From NCBI RefSeq assembly GCF_035918235.1, contig NZ_CP109485.1:1116001-1180000 (forward strand): a DNA stretch of 64,000 nucleotides. The letters run 5' to 3'. Positions 32,918-41,070 of the stretch are shown here, in pieces (within the stretch, counting starts at the first letter, position 1; each line of letters starts with the position of its first letter). The position numbers were made by a program, and so were the translations under genes. Origin of the DNA: Streptomyces sp. NBC_01445. GTDB lineage: Bacteria > Actinomycetota > Actinomycetes > Streptomycetales > Streptomycetaceae. The notes below the pieces were generated by a model, which worked only from the letters and a program-made list of their open reading frames with translations, made no database searches and was not told the DNA's origin.

Positions 32918-34609
32918 GTGGACCGTGCACGCAGATGGATCGAGGGCGCACTGGCCGTCACCGCGGCCGCAGCGCTCGGCGTCACCGCTCTGGCGACCAC
33001 GGCGCAGGCCGCCGACATCAACGTCGCCAAGAACGCCGGATTCGAATCGGATCTGAGCAACTGGACCTGCTCCGCCGGCACCGGTTCCGTGGTCGGCTCC
33101 CCCGTGCACGGCGGCGCCCGGGCGCTCAAGGGCACACCCACCGCACAGGACACCGCCCAGTGTTCCCAGGCCGTCGCGGTCAAGCCCAACTCGACGTACA
33201 CGCTGAGCTCTTGGGTCCAGGGCAGTTACGTGTACCTGGGCGCGAGCGGCACGGGCACCACCGATGTGTCGACGTGGACACCGGGGTCCTCCGGCTGGCA
33301 GCAGCTGAGTACCACCTTCACGACCGGCGCGAACACGACGTCCGTGACGGTCTACACGCACGGCTGGTACGGGCAGAGCGCGTACTACGCCGACGATGTG
33401 AGCGTGCTCGGTCCCGACGGCGGCGGTGGCGGTGGCGATCCCGTCGTCATTCCGGCAGTCCCCGCCGGACTCGCGGCCGGTACCACGACCTCCTCCTCGG
33501 TCGACCTCTCCTGGAACCCGGTCTCCGGCGCCACCGGCTACAACGTGTACCGCGACGGCTCCAAGGTCGCCTCCGTCAGCGGCGCGTCCGCCACTGCCAC
33601 CGGGCTCGCCGCCGCCACCTCGTACAGCTTCCAGGTCAGCGCGACCAACTCGGCCGGTGAGTCCGCGAAGTCGGCGGCCGTCACCGCGAAGACCGCGACC
33701 TCCGGCGGCGGTGGCGGCGGCGGCACCGTGCCCAAACACGCGGTGACCGGCTACTGGCAGAACTTCAACAACGGCGCCACCGTGCAGAAACTGCGTGACG
33801 TCCCCTCGCAGTACGACATCATCGCGGTGTCCTTCGCCGACGCGACCAGCACGCCCGGGCAGATCTCCTTCACCCTCGACCCGGCCGTCGGATACGCGTC
33901 GGCCGCCGACTTCAAGGCCGACATCGCCGCGAAGCAGGCCGCGGGCAAGTCCGTGATCCTCTCGGTCGGCGGCGAGAAGGGCAGCGTGTCCGTGAACAGC
34001 GACGCATCGGCCACCGCGTTCGCCGACAGCGCCTACTCCCTGATGCAGCAGTACGGGTTCGACGGCGTCGACATCGACCTCGAGAACGGCCTCAACTCCA
34101 CCTATATGTCGAAGGCCCTGCACCAGCTCTCCGCGAAGGCCGGCGCGAAGCTGGTCCTCACGATGGCGCCGCAGACCATCGACATGCAGTCCACCTCAGG
34201 TGAGTACTTCAAGACGGCGCTGAACGTGAAGGACATCCTCACGGTCGTCAACATGCAGTACTACAACAGCGGTTCGATGCTCGGCTGCGACGGCAAGGTC
34301 TACAGCCAGGGCTCGGTCGACTTCCTGACCGCGCTCGCCTGCATCCAGCTGGAGGGCGGCCTCGACCCGTCGCAGGTCGGCCTCGGCGTCCCGGCATCGA
34401 CGCGCGGAGCGGGCAGTGGCTACGTGGACCCGTCGGTCGTCAACAACGCCCTCGACTGTCTGACGCGCGGCACAGGCTGCGGCTCCTTCAAGCCCGCGCG
34501 GACGTATCCGGGCCTGCGGGGCGCGATGACCTGGTCCACGAACTGGGACGCGACGGCGGGCAACGCCTGGTCGAACAGCGTTGGCCCCAAGGTGCATTCG
34601 CTCCCGTAA
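32918..34609 (+). CDS. secreted GH18 chitinase with CBM-like and FnIII domains
   Basis: The 563-residue secreted chitinase has a Sec signal (about residues 1-31). An N-terminal carbohydrate-binding-type jelly roll follows (NAGFESDLSNWTCSAGTGSV to YYADDVSVLG), then a Gly linker and an FnIII domain (VPAGLAAGTTTSSSVDLSWN). After a second Gly linker comes the GH18 barrel. The catalytic motif DGVDIDLE places the acid Glu at residue 389. GTG 32918 has GGAGG in front. A DasR-type site in its promoter predicts aminosugar control. Confidence 0.95.
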   Translation: MDRARRWIEGALAVTAAAALGVTALATTAQAADINVAKNAGFESDLSNWTCSAGTGSVVGSPVHGGARALKGTPTAQDTAQCSQAVAVKPNSTYTLSSWVQGSYVYLGASGTGTTDVSTWTPGSSGWQQLSTTFTTGANTTSVTVYTHGWYGQSAYYADDVSVLGPDGGGGGGDPVVIPAVPAGLAAGTTTSSSVDLSWNPVSGATGYNVYRDGSKVASVSGASATATGLAAATSYSFQVSATNSAGESAKSAAVTAKTATSGGGGGGGTVPKHAVTGYWQNFNNGATVQKLRDVPSQYDIIAVSFADATSTPGQISFTLDPAVGYASAADFKADIAAKQAAGKSVILSVGGEKGSVSVNSDASATAFADSAYSLMQQYGFDGVDIDLENGLNSTYMSKALHQLSAKAGAKLVLTMAPQTIDMQSTSGEYFKTALNVKDILTVVNMQYYNSGSMLGCDGKVYSQGSVDFLTALACIQLEGGLDPSQVGLGVPASTRGAGSGYVDPSVVNNALDCLTRGTGCGSFKPARTYPGLRGAMTWSTNWDATAGNAWSNSVGPKVHSLP

Positions 34610-34634
34610 GACCCTGCGGCGCTCATGGCGGCAC

Positions 34635-34868
34635 TCAGTTCAGCAGCTGCCACAGATGGGCGCAGGCGGCGTCCTCCGTGGGATGCCGCGCGATCGTCTC
34701 GTGGGTGCCGCGCTCGTACGCGCCGGTCTCCCAGCCCCCACCGGGGTCCTCGCGCAGATAGAGAAAGTCGGTGGGGGTGGGGGACGGTTCGTGGACGCCC
34801 TCGATCCAGTAGTGGGTCGAGGGCACGGCAGCCTGCCGCAGAGCGCGCTCCAGTGCGTGCCGGTCCAC
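34635..34868 (-). CDS. small soluble protein beside the TNT toxin gene; possible immunity protein
   Basis: The 77-residue product starts MDRHALERALRQAAVPSTHY and is cytoplasmic: there is no signal peptide. Its compact body (DFLYLREDPGGGWETGAYER, then ATEDAACAHLWQLLN-like end) looks like a small alpha-beta domain. The gene lies 27 bases downstream of the gene for a secreted TNT-type NADase and is read with it. A cytoplasmic partner encoded next to a NADase is what an immunity factor would look like, though this is inferred from position alone. Confidence 0.6.
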   Translation of the reverse strand: MDRHALERALRQAAVPSTHYWIEGVHEPSPTPTDFLYLREDPGGGWETGAYERGTHETIARHPTEDAACAHLWQLLN

Positions 34869-34895
34869 GAAACCGTCCTCCTGTCCCGATCTCGC

Positions 34896-35552
34896 TTACG
34901 CGGGCTCGAGGTAGTCGTGTTCCAGGAGCCACTTCACGTTGAGGCGCTGGCCCTCACCGGGGTTGAGGAACGCCTGATCGAGCTTGATCTGCCGGCCGCC
35001 GCCGGGCTGCTCGAACCAGGGAGCGATCGGGCCCTGCCACACGAAGAACGGCTTGGCGACCTCGTAGACGTGATAGTCGCACGCGTAGGCGGGCTCACGG
35101 GTGTTGAGGTTCTGCGGCGGCAGCGCCCGCTTCTTGTACGCGTCCCCGGCGGGCGCCAGATAGGAGCCGTACTCCGAGCCGAACCGGTCGAGGGTCTGGC
35201 CGGGCCGCAGCTCGGTGGGGCGGCGGTCGACCTGGCCGTTGGTCTCGGTGAATCCGTCGTTCGGCGGGTACTTCCAGCTGCCGGAGTCGGCGGGCCCCTC
35301 CCAGTACTTCTTCAGGAACGCCTTCGGGCTGAGCGAGCCGGTGCGGTGGTAGGCCTTCAGGAGCGGGCCGACCGGGGCCTGCCACTTCTTGGGCAGGTAC
35401 TTCGGGCCGAGCCGGGCGTCGCCTTGGAACTCACCCGTGCAGGGCTCGTGTGCGGCGGTCGCGGGCGCGGACTCCGCTGCCGCTGCGGACGGCGGCGCGG
35501 TGAGCGCCACCATCGCTCCCAGGGCGGCCAGGACCAGACGTAGGGACTTCAC
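34896..35552 (-). CDS. secreted TNT-domain protein (NAD+ glycohydrolase toxin type)
   Basis: GTG 35552 has GAGGAG eight bases upstream; the frame is open further up without family sequence. The 218-residue product has a Sec signal (LVLAALGAMVALTAPPSAAA). Its C-terminal domain matches the tuberculosis-necrotizing-toxin family: YPPNDGFTETNG, TLDRFGSEYGSYLAPAGDAY, YHVYEVAKPFFVWQGPIAPW and EQPGGGRQIKLDQ. TNT enzymes hydrolyse NAD+. Enzymatic activity is expected from the family but not shown here. The small downstream gene may protect the producer. Confidence 0.85.
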   Translation of the reverse strand: MKSLRLVLAALGAMVALTAPPSAAAAESAPATAAHEPCTGEFQGDARLGPKYLPKKWQAPVGPLLKAYHRTGSLSPKAFLKKYWEGPADSGSWKYPPNDGFTETNGQVDRRPTELRPGQTLDRFGSEYGSYLAPAGDAYKKRALPPQNLNTREPAYACDYHVYEVAKPFFVWQGPIAPWFEQPGGGRQIKLDQAFLNPGEGQRLNVKWLLEHDYLEPA

Positions 35553-35716
35553 GCGGTCGTCTCCTCGATGCTTCGACGGATCGTCAGGTCCGCATGCACA
35601 CAGTGACCATGCAGACACTCAGGGAGACTATGACGATCTTCGGCTGCGGCGGCGACATCCGGCCACCGCGCCGTTCACCCCACCTCGAAGACGAGCCGGC
35701 CCGCCGCGAAGACGAG

Positions 35717-36157
35717 TCAGCCCGCCATGAAGACGAGCGTGCCGTCCGGGAGTCGCGCCTCGATCCGGGCGCCGTGTTCCACGGTCCGGCTGACGGTGCA
35801 GTACTTCTCGTGGGTCAGGCGCACACCGCGTGCGAACGCGTCGGCGGCGTGCTCGTCGCCCTCGGGCAGCTCCACTTCGTAGCTGACGCGCACCGCTCCG
35901 ACGCGGCCGTCGTCCTCGGGCCGCGACACGGACTCCACAACGATGCGCAGTCCGTCGTGTTCGACGGTGCGGGCCGTGCGGTCGGTGACCAGGCCGCCGC
36001 AGCCGCCGAGCGCGGCGAGGAGCAGCTCGACCGGGGTGAACGACGGCTGCACGTCGGGGTCTTCGGCCGCCCCGATGCGGACCTCGGCGCCGCGGTCGTT
36101 GCGTGCGGTCCAGTCGCGGAAGCCGTTGCGGACGGTCTCGATGCGGTAGTCGGCCAT
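35717..36157 (-). CDS. OsmC family protein (peroxide reductase type)
   Basis: The 146-residue protein has the OsmC fold: FTPVELLLAALGGCGGLVTD carries the first conserved cysteine and LTHEKYCTVSRTVEHGARIE the second, the pair that reduces organic peroxides. A conserved Arg/Glu set lies around MADYRIETVRNGF and VRVSYEVELPEG. It is probably a stand-alone stress gene; no OhrR-type regulator is adjacent. Confidence 0.9.
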   Translation of the reverse strand: MADYRIETVRNGFRDWTARNDRGAEVRIGAAEDPDVQPSFTPVELLLAALGGCGGLVTDRTARTVEHDGLRIVVESVSRPEDDGRVGAVRVSYEVELPEGDEHAADAFARGVRLTHEKYCTVSRTVEHGARIEARLPDGTLVFMAG

Positions 36158-36280
36158 GTCGGGTGGTTCTCCCTCGCTGCGGTCGCCCGGTCCTGCTCGT
36201 CCCCGGCACCGTACGGGCGAGGGGGCGTGGGGCGGCGCAGGCCGGACCGTCGGGCGGGCACGAATGCCCGCTCGGTCGCG

Positions 36281-36754
36281 TCAGGCGGTGGGGAGGCGTC
36301 CGCCGCACCGTGCACAGTAGGCCGCCGTCGCGTCGTCGGAGACCCGGTCGCAGGCGGGGCAGATCCGGCTGAGCAGGCAGGCCGGTTCGCCGCCCTCGCG
36401 GGCCGGGGTCCGTGCGATGGTCAGGCCGGGGCGCCTGCGGTGGGCGGTGAGGTAGGCGAGACCGTCGGGGCCGGCCGTCAAGGAGCGCCGTTCGCCACGC
36501 GCTATGAACACGAGGGCGCCGGGCGCGAGTTGCTCCTCCTGGTCGGCGTACCGGAGCGACCCGCCGCCTTCGAGGACGACGAGCAGGACGTCGAGGTCCG
36601 GCTCGACGTGCTCGGCCACGACGGTGCCGGGCCGCAGCCGGACGATGTTCGCGTCGAGCTGCCGGGCCGCGCCGTCGAGCTTCCAGAGGGCGCCTGTCCG
36701 TGACTCGTCCGCCGCACGCAGCACGTCCGTAAGTAGCACTCGGGCCGACGGCAT
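36281..36754 (-). CDS. cupin-domain protein with C-terminal zinc ribbon
   Basis: Residues 1-100 form a single cupin barrel: NIVRLRPGTVVAEHVEPDLD, then LLVVLEGGGSLRYADQEEQL and LAPGALVFIARGERRSLTAG. The metal-ligand pattern is reduced to the HVE site and looks incomplete. The C-terminal 30 residues carry a C-x2-C...C-x2-C set (CPACDRVSDD and CARCGGRLP) that would bind zinc. The function is unknown. It lies divergent from the Clp-N gene, about 120 bases away, and could share its control region. Confidence 0.75.
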   Translation of the reverse strand: MPSARVLLTDVLRAADESRTGALWKLDGAARQLDANIVRLRPGTVVAEHVEPDLDVLLVVLEGGGSLRYADQEEQLAPGALVFIARGERRSLTAGPDGLAYLTAHRRRPGLTIARTPAREGGEPACLLSRICPACDRVSDDATAAYCARCGGRLPTA

Positions 36755-36827
36755 GGCTCTCCTCGTTCAGCGGTGGGTACGTCGTGGACTCCGCAGCCTA
36801 CGGCGTGCGCGGGGCACCTCCAGCGAC

Positions 36828-36874
36828 TGTCAACTAACGGTTGACACGCTCACGCTGTCAACCTACGGTTGTCA
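36828..36874 (+). promoter_or_regulatory. two tandem operators over a leaderless promoter
   Basis: Site 1 is TGTCAACTAACGGTTGACA (36828-36846), perfect 7-bp arms around 5 bases. Site 2 (36856-36874) has the same 7-5-7 layout with one mismatch. The second arm of site 1 supplies the -35 TTGACA (36841-36846); 17 bases later TACGGT (36864-36869) is the -10, inside site 2. Transcription would start about seven bases later, at the A of the ATG. Confidence 0.6.
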
Positions 36875-36875
36875 C

Positions 36876-37631
36876 ATGACGGAATCTGCGAAGCCCGTAG
36901 GCATGACCACACCCGTACGCCTCGACGACCTGATCGACGCCATCAAGAAGGTCCACACCGACGCACTCGACCAGCTCTCCGACGCCGTGATCGCCGCGGA
37001 TCATCTCGGCGACGTCGCGGACCATCTGATCGGCCACTTCGTGGACCAGGCACGCCGCTCCGGGGCGTCCTGGACCGACATCGGCAGGAGCATGGGGGTC
37101 ACCCGGCAGGCCGCCCAGAAGCGGTTCGTGCCCAAGGCCTCCGGAGAGGCCGGTGAGCTCGACCCCAGCTCGGGCTTCGGCCGCTACACCCCGCGGGCGC
37201 GCAACGTCGTGATGTCCGCGCAGAACGAGGCCCAGGCCGCCGGCAACGACGAGATCCGGCCCGAACACCTCGTCCTCGGCCTGCTCGCCGAACCCGAAGG
37301 GCTCGCCGCACAGGCCATCCGGGCCCAGGGCGTACTCCTGGACACCGTGCGGCAGAACGCGACGGCCACGCTGCCTCCGGCCGTCTCCGACGTGCCCGGC
37401 CTCGTCAAGTTCGACGCGAACGCGAGGAAGGCCCTGGAGCTGACCTTCCGCGAGGCGCTGCGCCTGGGCCACAACTACATCGGTACGGAGCACATCCTGC
37501 TGGCCCTCCTGGAGCAGGAGAACGGCGCGGGCACCCTCGCCGAGTCCGGCATCGACAAGGCCGCCTCCGAGGCACACATCGCGAAGACGCTGGCCGCGAT
37601 CGTCAAGGAGCGGACGAAGCAGGAGTCCTGA
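36876..37631 (+). CDS. Clp N-terminal-domain protein with HTH segment
   Basis: The ATG at 36876 gives 251 residues. An N-terminal helical region with an HTH-like segment (SGASWTDIGRSMGVTRQAAQ, near residues 67-90) is followed by two Clp_N repeats: FGRYTPRARNVVMSAQNEAQ to IRPEHLVLGLLAEPEGLAAQ, then FREALRLGHNYIGTEHILLA. There is no ATPase domain, so it is not a ClpA/ClpC unfoldase. It may be a substrate-binding regulator. The overlapping operators suggest self-repression. Confidence 0.8.
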   Translation: MTESAKPVGMTTPVRLDDLIDAIKKVHTDALDQLSDAVIAADHLGDVADHLIGHFVDQARRSGASWTDIGRSMGVTRQAAQKRFVPKASGEAGELDPSSGFGRYTPRARNVVMSAQNEAQAAGNDEIRPEHLVLGLLAEPEGLAAQAIRAQGVLLDTVRQNATATLPPAVSDVPGLVKFDANARKALELTFREALRLGHNYIGTEHILLALLEQENGAGTLAESGIDKAASEAHIAKTLAAIVKERTKQES

Positions 37632-37729
37632 CGGCCCGTCGACCGGCCGGGTGTCCCGGAGTGTGCGTGGCGCTCCGGGACACCCCTGCGGTCATGCGTC
37701 GCCCGGGGCCCGGATGGGAGACTGCCCCC

Positions 37730-39358
37730 ATGACTGAGCGCGCAGGAACCCAGGCCAGGCCGGAGGATCTCGTCGACGTCGACGAACTCGTCGACGCGTA
37801 CTTCACCAAGGTCCCCGATATGGACCGCCCCGAGCAGCGCGTCGTCTTCGGCACGAGCGGGCACCGGGGCTCCAGCCTGGACGGCGCGTTCAACGAACGG
37901 CACATCGCGGCGATCACGCAGGCCATCGTCGAGTACCGCACGGCCGAGGGCATCACGGGCCCGCTGTTCATCGGGCCCGACACCCACGCCCTCTCGCGCC
38001 CCGCGCTCGACACGGCACTCAGCGTCCTCGCGGCGAACGGTGTACGTGTCTTCGCCGACATCCACGACAGCTACGTGCCGACCCCGGCGCTCAGCCACGC
38101 CATCCTGCGCTGGAACAGCACCGCGCCCGACGAGCTCGGGCAGGCGGACGGCATCGTCATCACGCCGAGCCACAACCCGCCGCGCGACGGCGGCTTCAAG
38201 TACAACCCGCCGCACGGCGGCCCCGCGGACTCCACGGCGACCTCCTGGATCGCGCGCCGCGCCAACGAACTGCTCGCCGACGGCAACCGGGACGTGCGCA
38301 CCACGAAGGACGTGGCTCCGGAGTCGTACGACTTCCGTGAGCGGTACGTCGAGGAGCTGAGCTCCGTCATCGACACCGACGCCATCCGGGCCTCCGGGCT
38401 GCGCATCGGCGCCGACCCGCTCGGCGGGGCGAGTGTGCACTACTGGGCGCGGATCGCCAAGATGTACGGACTCGACCTGACGGTGGTCAACCCCGAGGTG
38501 GATCCGACCTGGCGGTTCATGACGCTCGACTGGGACGGCAAGATCCGGATGGATCCCTCGTCGGCCCCCGCGATGGCGTCTGTCCTCGCGAAGCGGCACG
38601 ACTACGACCTGCTGACGGGGAACGACGCGGACGCAGACCGGCACGGCATCGTCACGCCCGACGCCGGTCTCATGAACCCGAACCACTATCTCGCCGTCGC
38701 GATCCACTACTTGGCCACGCACCGCACCGGCTGGCGGTCCGATGCCGCGATCGGCAAGACGCTGGTGTCGAGCGCCGTCATCGACCGGATCGTCGCGTCG
38801 CTCGGCCGGGAGCTGCTCGAAGTCCCGGTCGGGTTCAAGTGGTTCGTGCCGGGGCTCGTCGACGGGTCGGTCGCCTTCGGCGGCGAGGAGAGCGCGGGCG
38901 CGAGCTTCGTGCGCAAGGACGGCGGCGTCTGGACGACCGACAAGGACGGCATTCTTCTCGCGCTGCTCGCGGCCGAGATCACTGCGGTGACCGGCAAGAG
39001 CCCGTCGGAGTACTACGCCGAACTCGCCGCGGAGCACGGCTCGTCCTCGTACGCGCGCGTGGACGCGAAGGCGACCAAGCGGCAGAAGGCACGGCTCGCC
39101 GAGCTCAGCGGCGACGCGATCACCGCGGACACCCTCGCGGGCGAGCCCATCACCGGGAGGCTCAGCCACGCGCCGGGCAACGGCGCCGCGATCGGCGGTG
39201 TGAAGGTCACCACGGAGAACGCCTGGTTCGCCGCACGACCGAGCGGCACGGAGGACGTGTACAAGATCTACGCCGAATCGTTCCGCGGCCCCGACCACCT
39301 GGCCCAGGTGCAGACGGAGGCGCAGTCGATCGTGGACGCGGCGCTCGCGGAGGACTGA
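37730..39358 (+). CDS. pgm: phosphoglucomutase (alpha-D-glucose-specific)
   Basis: The 542-residue enzyme interconverts glucose 1- and 6-phosphate, linking glycolysis to glycogen, trehalose and sugar-nucleotide synthesis. An N-terminal FGTSGHRGSSLDGAF strand is followed by the phosphoserine motif ITPSHNPPRDGGFKYNPPHG (Ser147). The metal loop is GNDADADRHG, the sugar-binding loop GGEESAGASF and the phosphate-binding loop RPSGTEDVYK. The length is normal. It has its own terminator and looks monocistronic. Confidence 0.95.
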   Translation: MTERAGTQARPEDLVDVDELVDAYFTKVPDMDRPEQRVVFGTSGHRGSSLDGAFNERHIAAITQAIVEYRTAEGITGPLFIGPDTHALSRPALDTALSVLAANGVRVFADIHDSYVPTPALSHAILRWNSTAPDELGQADGIVITPSHNPPRDGGFKYNPPHGGPADSTATSWIARRANELLADGNRDVRTTKDVAPESYDFRERYVEELSSVIDTDAIRASGLRIGADPLGGASVHYWARIAKMYGLDLTVVNPEVDPTWRFMTLDWDGKIRMDPSSAPAMASVLAKRHDYDLLTGNDADADRHGIVTPDAGLMNPNHYLAVAIHYLATHRTGWRSDAAIGKTLVSSAVIDRIVASLGRELLEVPVGFKWFVPGLVDGSVAFGGEESAGASFVRKDGGVWTTDKDGILLALLAAEITAVTGKSPSEYYAELAAEHGSSSYARVDAKATKRQKARLAELSGDAITADTLAGEPITGRLSHAPGNGAAIGGVKVTTENAWFAARPSGTEDVYKIYAESFRGPDHLAQVQTEAQSIVDAALAED

Positions 39359-39364
39359 CGGAAC

Positions 39365-39409
39365 GTGGGGCGGCAGTGCGCGGGCTTCGGCCCGAGCACT
39401 GCCGCCCAC
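39365..39409 (+). terminator. pgm terminator hairpin
   Basis: An 11-bp stem (39369-39379 and 39396-39406) encloses an inner CGGGC-TTCG-GCCCG stem (39381-39394), forming a long hairpin seven bases after the pgm stop. It may also serve the leftward HAD gene ending at 39436. Confidence 0.75.
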
Positions 39410-39435
39410 GTCCCTTCGCTGTACTCCGCGTACGA

Positions 39436-40125
39436 CTACTCCGCGGTCGTCGCCTCCGCGAGGCCCGGCACCTCGGCGACGCTGTCCAGCACGTAGGTGT
39501 GCGGGTGCAGTTCGAGCTCCGTGCGCGGGAGCTGGCCGGTGAGGACGCCGACGACGACGCCCGCGCCCGCGTGGTGCCCCGCCTGCAGGTCGACCGCGGT
39601 GTCACCCGCGACGAGCACCTTGCGGACGTCCACGACGCCGGTCTTCTCCATCGCCCGGTGGATCATGTACGGGGCGGGGCGGCCGCGGACGACCTCGTCG
39701 GCGGTGACGACCGCGTCGAGGTTGCCGCCCTCGCCCGTGGACCAGCCGAGCGACGCGAGCAGCGGCAGGGCGACGTCGTCGCTGAATCCGGTGGTCAGGG
39801 CGACCTTGATGCCCCGGGCGCGCAGTTCGGCGAGGGCCTTGTCGGCCTGGGCTATGGGCTGCGGCGGGACCTCCGCGTAGCGCTGCTTCAGGAACAGGCG
39901 GAAGACCCCGTACTGCCGCTCGACGAGCTCCGCGTCCGGGGTGCCGCCGCCGAGGCGGACCAGGGCGTCGATGGCCTCGCGCTTGTCGGTGCCCATCCAG
40001 GTCTGGAGGTCCTGCGCGTCGACGGTCACGCCGGTCGACTCGACGGCGTGGCGCAGCGCCTCGTACACCGCGCCGTGTTCCTCGATCGTCGTGCCTGCCA
40101 TGTCGAAGACGGCGAGTTCAATCAC
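39436..40125 (-). CDS. phosphonatase-like HAD hydrolase (PhnX-related)
   Basis: The 229-residue HAD enzyme has the nucleophile motif FDMAGTTIEEHG (DxAGTT, as in phosphonoacetaldehyde hydrolases), the Thr motif VALTTGFSDD, the Lys region VRGRPAPYMI and the acidic loop VLVAGDTAVDLQAG. TIGR03351-type members act on a C-P compound, cleaving phosphonate carbon from phosphorus; the usual Schiff-base Lys of PhnX is not clear. Its start overlaps the GntR gene by eight bases. The FAD oxidase across the promoter is the expected partner. Confidence 0.85.
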   Translation of the reverse strand: MIELAVFDMAGTTIEEHGAVYEALRHAVESTGVTVDAQDLQTWMGTDKREAIDALVRLGGGTPDAELVERQYGVFRLFLKQRYAEVPPQPIAQADKALAELRARGIKVALTTGFSDDVALPLLASLGWSTGEGGNLDAVVTADEVVRGRPAPYMIHRAMEKTGVVDVRKVLVAGDTAVDLQAGHHAGAGVVVGVLTGQLPRTELELHPHTYVLDSVAEVPGLAEATTAE

Positions 40126-40891
40126 TGGGGTTCTCCTCGTCAGTGCGGTACCGGCCGACGACGGTGCGTCCCTCGGCGGTGTTCTCGATGGTGAAGTTGG
40201 CGAGTGTGGGCAGATAGCGGTCGTCGGCGTACTCCAGGGGCACGCCGTCCCGCGAGAGCGCCAACCGCCTTACGCGCAGCAGGGGTTCGCCCGGCTCGAT
40301 GCCGAGGAGCGACGCGTCCTGCGTGTCGGCGGCGATGGCGTCGATGGTGTGGCGGGCGTGGTGCAGGTCGACATCGCGTGCGCACAGCGCCTCGTAGATC
40401 GAGCCCGCGTCGGGGTCCATGTCGAACAGGTGCCGGCCGACGTGGAGGACGAACGTGGAGCGCTCGACCATGACCGGCACACCGTCCAGGTGACGCAGCC
40501 GGACCAGGTCGACCACGGGTTCGCCCTCGTCGAGGCCGAGCCGTGCGGCGGCCTCCGGGGAGGCCCGGCGGCGGGCGACCTCGACGGTCAGCTGCCCCGG
40601 TTCGCGGCCGATGGATCTGGCCCACTGCGTGAACGACATGAGCGACGCGAAAGGCTGCGACGGGGCTGCTCTGCGGGCGACGGGCGGCTTGCCCCGACCG
40701 CCGACGAGATGCCCGTCGGACCGCAGTATCGACAAGGCCTGCCTCACCGGCCCGCGGGAGGTCCCGAACTCTTCGCAGAGCTGGGATTCGCTCGGTACCG
40801 GCTCGCCCTCCGGCCACTCACCGGACTCGATACGCCGCAGGAACTCGGCGCCGAGCTTCTCGTGGAGCGGAACACCCTTACTTGTCTTCAC
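40118..40891 (-). CDS. GntR/HutC regulator of the phosphonate-type locus
   Basis: GTG 40891 gives 257 residues. The winged helix is at the N-terminus (PSESQLCEEFGTSRGPVRQA, then LRSDGHLVGGRGKPPV) and a UTRA effector domain follows (RLRHLDGVPVMVERSTFVLH and YRTDEENPSD near the end). There is no ribosome site; a CATAGT -10 candidate six bases before the GTG suggests a leaderless message. Its own start lies in an operator copy (40880-40895) that recurs before the divergent oxidase. Autoregulation and control of the oxidase are likely. Confidence 0.85.
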   Translation of the reverse strand: MKTSKGVPLHEKLGAEFLRRIESGEWPEGEPVPSESQLCEEFGTSRGPVRQALSILRSDGHLVGGRGKPPVARRAAPSQPFASLMSFTQWARSIGREPGQLTVEVARRRASPEAAARLGLDEGEPVVDLVRLRHLDGVPVMVERSTFVLHVGRHLFDMDPDAGSIYEALCARDVDLHHARHTIDAIAADTQDASLLGIEPGEPLLRVRRLALSRDGVPLEYADDRYLPTLANFTIENTAEGRTVVGRYRTDEENPSD

Positions 40892-40895
40892 AAGA
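40880..40895. promoter_or_regulatory. GntR operator copy 1 (regulator start)
   Basis: ACTTGT-CTTC-ACAAGA overlaps the GTG start of the regulator gene. It matches the copy at 41017-41032 in both arms except for the last base. Confidence 0.65.
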
Positions 40896-41016
40896 TGACT
40901 ATGGCAGCTCGACCCGCCTCCCCTCAAGGCCCGCACGTGGCCGGTGCAGGGCCTTCAGGTGACGTTTCGGGGCCGTCCACCCCCACCCCGGGGCACGGAA
41001 GGTAAACAGACGGAAA

Positions 41017-41032
41017 ACTTGTACACACAAGT
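41017..41032. promoter_or_regulatory. GntR operator copy 2 (oxidase promoter)
   Basis: A perfect palindrome, ACTTGT-ACAC-ACAAGT, lies 39 bases before the start of the oxidase gene. The same half-sites at the same spacing occur at the regulator's own start, so one protein probably binds both. Confidence 0.7.
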
Positions 41033-41070
41033 CTTGCCCCATGCGCCCAAGGCCTCGCACGCTGCAATCC

